Source: Thermodesulfobacteriota bacterium
GTDB taxonomy: Bacteria > Desulfobacterota > Desulfocorpusculales > Desulfocorpusculum
Direction: 5' to 3'
DNA: 11,307 nt
Assembly (NCBI GenBank): GCA_028275295.1
Contig: JAPWUY010000018.1
Span: 1-11,307, forward strand
Shown here: one piece after another, positions 6,726 to 11,307 of the stretch
Numbering within the stretch: the stretch's first letter is position 1
Layout: the number at the start of each line of letters is the position of its first letter
Program-made: the position numbers and the translations under genes
Notes under the pieces: generated by a model
The model's database searches: none
Seen by the model: only the letters and a program-made list of their open reading frames with translations
Told to the model about the DNA's origin: nothing

Positions 6726-7513
6726 CTGCCCTTCCACACTGGCTCCCTTTTCTGGAGGAAGGCGGATATTCCCTCCGCCATGTCCTCGAGCTGAGTATTG
6801 TGCGTGAGCTGCGAAGCCAGGTAATCGAGGGCCTTCTCGAGGGGGAGGTCCCAAGCAGAATAGAAGGATCTCTTCCCGAGGGCCAGCACCGCTGGGCTCA
6901 GACTCGCAATTTTTCTGGCCATCTCGTAAGCCTCTTTTTGGAGCTCTCCTTTGGGGACGCATCTGGTGATGAGTCCGAGCTTCTCGGCTTCATCGGCTGA
7001 GATCCTCTCCCCTGTCATGCAGAGTTCCAATGCCTTCTTGGGACCCACATGCCTCATGAGGAGGGCTGTCACCATGTAGGGCCAAAGTCCCCTCTTCACC
7101 TCGGGAAGCCCGAATTGGGCGTCTTCGGAGGCGATGGCCAGATCGCACGCCAGACATAGTCCGAGGCCCCCTGCCATGCAGTATCCCTCTACCATTGCCA
7201 GAATTGGTCTGGCTGTCCTCTGCATTCGGAGAAGAAGCCTCGCGAAGCTCGCTCGGGCATCGTGTTTCTCGAGGAATGAAGCATCCCTCATCTCCAGTCC
7301 CGAACCGAGATCCGCCCCTGTGCAGAAGGCCTTTCCACCAGCGCCCCTCAAGATGATGGCTCCCACATCCGGGGACCTCTCCGCCTGGGCCAGCAGCTCC
7401 TCTATCCTGGCTATGGCCGATGGGGTCAAGGTGTTGTGGACCTCTGGCCTGTTTATGGAGATCTCTGCGACCCTATCCTGCATGCTATAGAGGACCTCTT
7501 CCTTGGCGCCCAT
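6722..7513 (-). CDS. Enoyl-CoA hydratase/isomerase family protein
   Basis: 263 aa, the usual length for a crotonase-fold enzyme acting on acyl-CoA thioesters. Seen: NRPEVHN (21-27), the first oxyanion-hole segment KAFCTGADL (61-69), the second GYCMAGGLGLCLACDLAIAS (110-129) and FGLPEVKRG (134-142). In classical hydratases two glutamates 20 residues apart do the chemistry. Here the second is kept (Glu138) but the first position is Gly118. That makes a standard two-Glu hydratase uncertain; isomerase, hydrolase, decarboxylase or an atypical hydratase are alternatives. It lies 15 bp after the beta-keto acid cleavage gene with a GGAGGGAGGAG ribosome site, and its stop overlaps the start of the HD-GYP gene. 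A crotonase beside a carboxyltransferase recalls LiuC/AtuE in leucine and acyclic terpene breakdown, but the substrate is not determined. Confidence 0.92.
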   Translation of the reverse strand: MGAKEEVLYSMQDRVAEISINRPEVHNTLTPSAIARIEELLAQAERSPDVGAIILRGAGGKAFCTGADLGSGLEMRDASFLEKHDARASFARLLLRMQRTARPILAMVEGYCMAGGLGLCLACDLAIASEDAQFGLPEVKRGLWPYMVTALLMRHVGPKKALELCMTGERISADEAEKLGLITRCVPKGELQKEAYEMARKIASLSPAVLALGKRSFYSAWDLPLEKALDYLASQLTHNTQLEDMAEGISAFLQKREPVWKGR

Positions 7514-7528
7514 CTCCTCCCTCCCTTC

Positions 7529-8407
7529 TCAGCCTCTCCTGGAGATCCCCAGGATCTCTCTCGCCTCTTGGGGTGTAGCTACCTCTCTTCCCGTCTCCCT
7601 CACCATCTTTGCCAGGGCTTCCACGAGCTCACCGTTGCTCTTGGTCTTTCGGCCATCGGGGAGATAGAACGTGTCCTCTAGACCGGTCCTCACATTTCCT
7701 CCCAACTCGAGGGCCTTTCTCTGAAGTTCCCAGACCTCTCTCCTTCCTATTGCTATGACCTGCCAGTGGGTGCCTGGTTCCATTTCCTCGAGGATGAGGG
7801 GAAGCCAGCTCGGCTTGGCTGGCATCCCGCTTGCAACCCCCATGACGAGGGAGAGATGAGCTTTCCCCTGGAACATCCCGTTTTTCTTGAACAAGAAAAC
7901 GCTCCTCACGATCCCAGTGTCGAAGCATTCGAACTCGGGTATCACCCCGCACCTATTCATGACTTCCAGAAAGCGGCTTATCTTCTCCACGGGATTGTCG
8001 AAGAGAATTGGGGGCCATGCCCAGGAGCCATCCTCCCTCAACTTGAGATAGTTCAGGGATCCAGCGTTGCAGGCTGCCATCTCGGGCCTGAACCTCTCGA
8101 GACAGGCTAGAGGTCCTGATATGTCCTGGCCGACGACTCCAGTGCTCATGTTTATGATTATCTCTGGCACCCTCTCCCTTATGGCGCCTATTATGGAACC
8201 GACTGTCTCCAGGTCCCATGTGGGGAGATGGCCCTTTCCGGGCTCCTGGTTGCGAAAATGGCAGTGCACAATGGATGCTCCAGCATTGTAAGCCTCGAGG
8301 GCATGGGTGGCCATCTCATCCGGGGTGACAGGCACACCGTGGACCTTTGGATCTGTGAGAACCCCTGTCAAGGCACAAGTGATGATCGCTTTGTCTCCTG
8401 AACTCAT
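7529..8407 (-). CDS. Beta-keto acid cleavage enzyme (BKACE / Kce family)
   Basis: 292 aa, TIM-barrel zinc enzyme family (formerly DUF849) that condenses a beta-keto acid with acetyl-CoA and splits it to acetoacetate plus an acyl-CoA. Seen: ITCALTG at the N-terminus (9-15), the metal ligands His48-Cys-His50 in AGASIVHCHFR, NMSTG (86-90), and NVRTGLED (238-245). The last gives Arg240, metal ligand Glu244 and Asp245, the same spacing as Arg226/Glu230/Asp231 in the characterised Kce. All key residues are therefore present and activity is expected. Substrate specificity cannot be assigned: this family ranges from 3-keto-5-aminohexanoate to carnitine-derived and other keto acids, and the lack of any lysine-fermentation gene nearby argues against the Kce substrate. 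It starts 41 bp after the carboxyltransferase gene with a perfect AGGAGG 7 nt before the ATG. Confidence 0.92.
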   Translation of the reverse strand: MSSGDKAIITCALTGVLTDPKVHGVPVTPDEMATHALEAYNAGASIVHCHFRNQEPGKGHLPTWDLETVGSIIGAIRERVPEIIINMSTGVVGQDISGPLACLERFRPEMAACNAGSLNYLKLREDGSWAWPPILFDNPVEKISRFLEVMNRCGVIPEFECFDTGIVRSVFLFKKNGMFQGKAHLSLVMGVASGMPAKPSWLPLILEEMEPGTHWQVIAIGRREVWELQRKALELGGNVRTGLEDTFYLPDGRKTKSNGELVEALAKMVRETGREVATPQEAREILGISRRG

Positions 8408-8448
8408 TTTCCTGCCTCCTTATTGCCGGGGCGGCCAGTCTTCTCCTC

Positions 8449-10044
8449 TCATGTGGGTGATACGCCATGACTCTTGGCCCTCGGAGGAAGCCTCTCCATC
8501 TTGCCCCTTGTTATCCTCAGGGCTTCCACGATCTTGGCCCTTGTAGCCCTGGGATCTATGATCTCGTCCACCATCTGCGCGCTCCATGAGCGGGCCACAT
8601 CGAACACATCCACCCTCTCCCTCGACCTCTTCAAGTAGAGTTCGTGGGCATCCTCTTCCATCCCCTTTATCTGGGGGAGCCTTGTGTAGTCCAGGGTCGA
8701 GGCCTCGACCGCGAATCGCGCAATGGGCCATGCAAATACAAGGTCAGTCCCCATGGTCTTGACACAGCCCATGAGGAGACTTCCAGCATCGCCATAGGCC
8801 TCTCTCAGGACGACCGTGATCTTCGGGACCCTCGCAGTGGAGTAAAGATCCAGAACCTTGCCCACATGTCTCAGAAGCCCTTTCGCCTCCTCCCCTTCTC
8901 CAGGGACAATGGGGGGTGTGTCCACGAGGTTTACAAGGGGTATGCCATAAGCATCGAGCACCTGGAGGAACCTGTAATACTTGTCACAGACATTTATCTC
9001 CAGAAGACTAGCCCCGGCTGCCGGATTGCACGCCACAATGCCCACAACCTCGCCATCCATCCGGCAAAAGCAGGTCACGAGCTGGGAAGCGTATCTGTCC
9101 TTGATTTCCAGGAATTCGCCTCCATCAGCTAGAACCCTCACCACTTGGCGCACATCGTAGGGCTCGTTGTAATCCTCTGGCACGATATCGAGAAGCTCGG
9201 GCACTTCCCTTTCGGGAGAATCTTCCGTCTCTTTGCGGGGCGGGCTTTCCCTGAAATTTGAGGGCAAATAGCCGAGAAGCTTCCTGCACAGGGCAATCGC
9301 CTCCTTGTCATCCCCTCCCACGAGGTCGCAGGTTCCGGTGAGCTCCATGTGATAATCAGCCCCGCCAATGCTCTCGTCTATCTGCTCTGAAGTGGCTGCT
9401 GCGGTCTGTCTCGGGCCTCCAAGCCAAAGATACCCAGAGACCCTGCTCATGATGAGAAAGTCGCAGAGAACTGGAAGATACGCACCCCCTGCAATGCACG
9501 GGCCCATGAGGACCGTTATCTGAGGTATGACTCCCGAGTAGAGGGATTGGAGCCTGAACTGCCAGTCTATCCCAGCCATGGGGACATCCCTGTATCCCAA
9601 TCTTCCCCCAGAGGAATCGAGCAGGTTGACCATGGGGATGCCCCAGGAGGCTGCCATCTCCAAAGAGCGGCAGAACTTGAACACCGTCTGTGTGCCCACG
9701 GATCCCGCAAGCACCGTGAAATCGCTGGCATGGACCATAACTGGTCTTCCCCCTACGTGGGCTGTCCCCACAATTGCCCCGTCGCAAGGGGCATCGACCG
9801 CCTTTCCATCCACCCTCACGCTGGTTGTGTTGACGCAGGAGCCAAGCTCCCTGAAGCTCCCTGGATCCACCAGTTCCTCGATGCGCTCCCTGGCCGTGAG
9901 CTTCCCCCGGCTGTGCTGCCTGTCTATCTCCGCCTGACCTCCGCCCATGAGATTCCTTTGATGGATCTCTCTCAGTCTCGCCAGGGCCCTTTCCATCACC
10001 TCTCCCATGTTTGGATCCTCCTGAAAAGATACCTCGATTGACAT
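8449..10044 (-). CDS. Acyl-CoA carboxyltransferase subunit (biotin-dependent carboxylase or decarboxylase)
   Basis: 531 aa, normal for the PccB/MccB/GcdA-type carboxyltransferase, which moves CO2 between carboxybiotin and an acyl-CoA. N-domain: RGKLTARERIEELVDPGSF (46-64), HASDFTVLAGSVG (105-117), DSSGGRLGYRD (143-153) and the oxyanion-forming GPCIAGGAYLP (181-191). C-domain: DGGEFLEI (307-314), DKYYRFLQVLDAYGIPLVNLVD (354-375), RHVGKVLDLY (392-401), REAYGDAG (414-421), FAWP (437-440) and IDPRATR (496-502). The 414-421 segment is GGA in common relatives, here GDAG, so it is a divergent branch. No biotin carboxylase or carrier gene is nearby, so carboxylase versus decarboxylase stays open. Start chosen at the ATG after GGGGGGCG; the frame stays open to 10533 only through repeat sequence, which gives an implausible Pro/Arg-rich extension. 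It is the first gene of the five-gene block. Confidence 0.93.
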   Translation of the reverse strand: MSIEVSFQEDPNMGEVMERALARLREIHQRNLMGGGQAEIDRQHSRGKLTARERIEELVDPGSFRELGSCVNTTSVRVDGKAVDAPCDGAIVGTAHVGGRPVMVHASDFTVLAGSVGTQTVFKFCRSLEMAASWGIPMVNLLDSSGGRLGYRDVPMAGIDWQFRLQSLYSGVIPQITVLMGPCIAGGAYLPVLCDFLIMSRVSGYLWLGGPRQTAAATSEQIDESIGGADYHMELTGTCDLVGGDDKEAIALCRKLLGYLPSNFRESPPRKETEDSPEREVPELLDIVPEDYNEPYDVRQVVRVLADGGEFLEIKDRYASQLVTCFCRMDGEVVGIVACNPAAGASLLEINVCDKYYRFLQVLDAYGIPLVNLVDTPPIVPGEGEEAKGLLRHVGKVLDLYSTARVPKITVVLREAYGDAGSLLMGCVKTMGTDLVFAWPIARFAVEASTLDYTRLPQIKGMEEDAHELYLKRSRERVDVFDVARSWSAQMVDEIIDPRATRAKIVEALRITRGKMERLPPRAKSHGVSPT

Positions 10045-10122
10045 CGCCCCCCAAAATTTTTCCCTAGCCTCGTCACCGCCCCCCACCCCGCTAGGCGATC
10101 GCCACCCCGCTCGCCACCCCCG

Positions 10123-10148
10123 CGGAGGGGCGGGCTCCGCACGCCCGG
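10123..10148 (-). repeat. Terminal hairpin A next to the carboxyltransferase start
   Basis: Hairpin A of the last unit, reading toward the gene. Downstream on the minus strand come ATCGCCTAGCGGGG, as in the unit at 1755-1874, then a GGGGGG at the position where other units carry CGGAGGG. Hairpin B itself is lost; the gene's ATG (10044) lies about where B would begin. Confidence 0.7.
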
Positions 10149-10223
10149 AAGGAAGGCATTGCGCCCTACCGGGGCGTTTCCCCTTTTTGAACCCCTGGTT
10201 CTTCTCGTGGCCGACCTGGGCCG

Positions 10224-10249
10224 CGGAGGGGCGGGCTCCGCACGCCAGC
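10224..10249 (-). repeat. A-only repeat element
   Basis: Hairpin A about 101 bp before the terminal copy and without a B partner. This is the counterpart of the A copy at 2235 in the left array. Its 5' arm is altered (CTGGCG instead of CGGGCG), so one pair is weakened. Confidence 0.7.
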
Positions 10250-10357
10250 GATGACGGCATAACGCCAACCGAAATGTCCCCTTTATTCGGCCACTCGCCT
10301 GTCGCCAACTCGCCCATAATCACGACGTGCGTCGGCTTGCGTCCAGCCTTACCACGC

Positions 10358-10478
10358 GGACGCGCAGAGCGCGTCCCTCCGAGAAAATCGCCCTTCGCGT
10401 CATCCCCGGGCCTTTCCCCGCGAGGCCATGCGTCTTGGGCTCGCCCTCGCCTCGGAGGGGCGGGCTCCGCACGCCCGA
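10358..10478 (-). repeat. Full 121-nt structured repeat unit
   Basis: Minus-strand reading: hairpin A from 10478, CCCCTCCGAG tail, and hairpin B GGACGCG-CTCTG-CGCGTCC at 10376-10358 preceded by a CTCGGAGGG leader that is complementary to the A tail. Confidence 0.9.
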
Positions 10479-10584
10479 GGGGAACGCTCGCGCTTGACCG
10501 GGGCATTTGTCCTCTTGGCCACAAGGCCTTCATTTGCCCACGATAATCATGTTATGCCTCGGCCTCCGTCCAGCCTTACCACGC

Positions 10585-10704
10585 GGACGCGGAGACCGCG
10601 TCCCTCCGAGAAAATCGCCCTTCGCGTCATCCCCGGGTTTTCCCCGCAAGGCCATCCGACCCTGGCTGGCCCACCCCTCGGAGGGGCGGGCTCCGCACGC
10701 CCGC
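10585..10704 (-). repeat. Full 120-nt structured repeat unit
   Basis: Minus-strand reading: perfect hairpin A from 10704, tail CCCCTCCGAG, inner hairpin CGGG/CCCG with a GAAAA loop, leader CTCGGAGGG, and hairpin B GGACGCG-GTCTC-CGCGTCC. The loop-closing pair is G-C, opposite to the neighbouring unit. Confidence 0.9.
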
Positions 10705-10810
10705 GGGGATGGCTCGCGCTTGACCGGGGCATATGCCCTCTAGGCCACCAGGCGTTCGTTTGGCCCCGATTATCATGTTGTGCCTCGGCCTCCGTCCGGC
10801 CTTGCATCTC

Positions 10811-10929
10811 GGACGCGCAGAGCGCGTCCCTCCGAGAAAATCGCCCTTCGCGTTATCCCCGGGTTTCCCCCGCAAGGCCGTCTGACCCTGGCTGGCCACC
10901 CCTCGGAGGGGCGGGCTCCGCACGCCCGT
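10811..10929 (-). repeat. Full 119-nt structured repeat unit
   Basis: Minus-strand reading: hairpin A from 10929, tail CCCCTCCGAG, leader CTCGGAGGG, and hairpin B GGACGCG-CTCTG-CGCGTCC at 10829-10811. Confidence 0.9.
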
Positions 10930-11037
10930 GATGTCCACATAACGCCCACCCCAACGTTGCGTCCTCCCGGCCACCGGCTCATCGTACAAGCACCGGTGGC
11001 AACGCAATGCCTTGCCATTCGTCCGGCCCGTATTTGG

Positions 11038-11056
11038 GGACGCGGGGACCGCGTCC
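11038..11056 (-). repeat. Lone hairpin B at the outer edge of the right array
   Basis: Stem GGACGCG/CGCGTCC with loop GTCCC (inner G-C pair). No hairpin A is found about 120 nt upstream on the minus strand, where the unique 3' flank of the second carboxyltransferase gene begins. The array thus starts here with a partial unit. Confidence 0.8.
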
Positions 11057-11173
11057 CTCCGAGAAAATCGCCCTCCCCATCCCCTTTATCTCTTGCCTTC
11101 TTCTCCATCCCGGACTTCCCACGCGATCCCCCGGGAAATGGCCCAAACCTTCCACCGGGGTTGAAAACGTCGG
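11057..11173. other. Unique spacer between second carboxyltransferase gene and array
   Basis: Unique sequence apart from a short B leader (CCTCCGAGAAAATCGCCC on the + strand). I see no gene and no convincing intrinsic terminator for the minus-strand gene that ends at 11174. Confidence 0.4.
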
Positions 11174-11307
11174 TCAAGCTGGTTTCACCCATCTGCGTTT
11201 TTCTGGAAGCGTCTCCTTCTTGGAACGCGCAGCCTTGAGGGCATTGATGATCCTGGGCCTCGTCTCCCTTGGATCTATGACCTCATGGACCGTGTACCAG
11301 GAGGTGA
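11174..11307 (-). CDS. C-terminal end of a second acyl-CoA carboxyltransferase (partial)
   Basis: Only the last 43 residues are in the window; the start lies beyond position 11307. The readable part includes HEVIDPRETRPRIINALK, the conserved carboxyltransferase C-terminus, and ends in a basic tail with a TGA at 11174-11176. The corresponding region of the complete gene here reads DEIIDPRATRAKIVEALR, so the two are homologous but clearly diverged and were not duplicated recently. Same strand as the five-gene block, separated from it by the right repeat array. It could be a second carboxyltransferase subunit of one complex (as in two-subunit enzymes) or a paralogue for another acyl-CoA; the sequence seen does not decide this. 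Confidence 0.8.
   Translation of the reverse strand, partial: TSWYTVHEVIDPRETRPRIINALKAARSKKETLPEKRRWVKPA

Larger units (their letters stand above)
10047..11056 (-). repeat. Right repeat array (same family, inverted orientation)
   Basis: About 1 kb between two same-strand carboxyltransferase genes, with no credible gene. Read on the minus strand, hairpin A begins at 10929, 10704, 10478, 10249 and 10148 (spacings 225, 226, 229, 101); hairpin B occupies 11038-11056, 10811-10829, 10585-10603 and 10358-10376. All B stems are GGACGCG/CGCGTCC with an extra inner pair that is C-G in two copies and G-C in the other two. The final unit runs up to the ribosome binding site of the downstream carboxyltransferase. 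Apparent open frames are translations of the repeat. Confidence 0.9.

Noticed and set aside
6726..6962. N-terminal extension of the signalling protein to 936 aa
   Set aside because: The extension lies entirely within the hydratase gene in another frame and is low-complexity. The ATG at 6725 has a ribosome site and an ATGA overlap.
10045..10533. N-terminal extension of the carboxyltransferase to 694 aa
   Set aside because: The extra 163 residues are repeat translation (motifs such as GRAEPAPP). Carboxyltransferases of this family are about 510-540 aa and homology starts just after the ATG at 10044.
1..11307. Composite transposon with the arrays as ends
   Set aside because: No transposase or integrase gene and no target-site duplication can be seen, so the inverted arrangement alone does not justify calling a mobile element.

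Overview
The window is a GC-rich chromosomal segment from a bacterium, most likely an anaerobic deltaproteobacterium in the broad sense (Desulfobacterota). Three things suggest this: a DUF6178-like protein, an acyl-CoA carboxyltransferase / beta-keto acid cleavage enzyme / enoyl-CoA hydratase gene set, and a soluble hybrid kinase/receiver/HD-GYP protein. Arginine is often encoded by AGG/AGA. Taxonomy is inferred from gene content only; no marker gene is present.

Layout. (1) Positions 1-592 and about 1380-2360 hold a tandem array of structured repeats, read on the + strand. It is interrupted by one + strand gene (746-1312) for a small membrane-anchored coiled-coil protein. (2) Positions 2372-10044 hold five tightly packed minus-strand genes, in transcription order: acyl-CoA carboxyltransferase (10044-8449), beta-keto acid cleavage enzyme (8407-7529), enoyl-CoA hydratase family (7513-6722), PAS/kinase-like/receiver/receiver/HD-GYP signalling protein (6725-4152, overlapping the previous stop by 4 bases), and DUF6178-like protein (4063-2372). 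(3) Positions about 10047-11056 hold a second array of the same repeat family in the opposite orientation. (4) Positions 11174-11307 hold the C-terminus of a second carboxyltransferase on the minus strand.

The three metabolic genes look like a CoA-thioester pathway of the same general logic as leucine/isoprenoid catabolism: carboxylate or decarboxylate, hydrate, then cleave a beta-keto acid with acetyl-CoA. The substrate cannot be read from sequence, and no biotin carboxylase or biotin carrier gene is in the window. The signalling gene is translationally coupled to the hydratase gene, so c-di-GMP hydrolysis seems to be co-produced with this pathway.

The most notable element is the repeat family. 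Each full unit is 119-121 nt: hairpin A, a middle part, and hairpin B, with the tail of A complementary to the leader of B so that the unit can close on itself. Units recur about every 226 bp. Stem positions change in compensating pairs between copies, which indicates that the fold, not the letters, is conserved. The two arrays are inverted relative to each other and end in the same phase on both sides of the five-gene block. I do not recognise this family by name.
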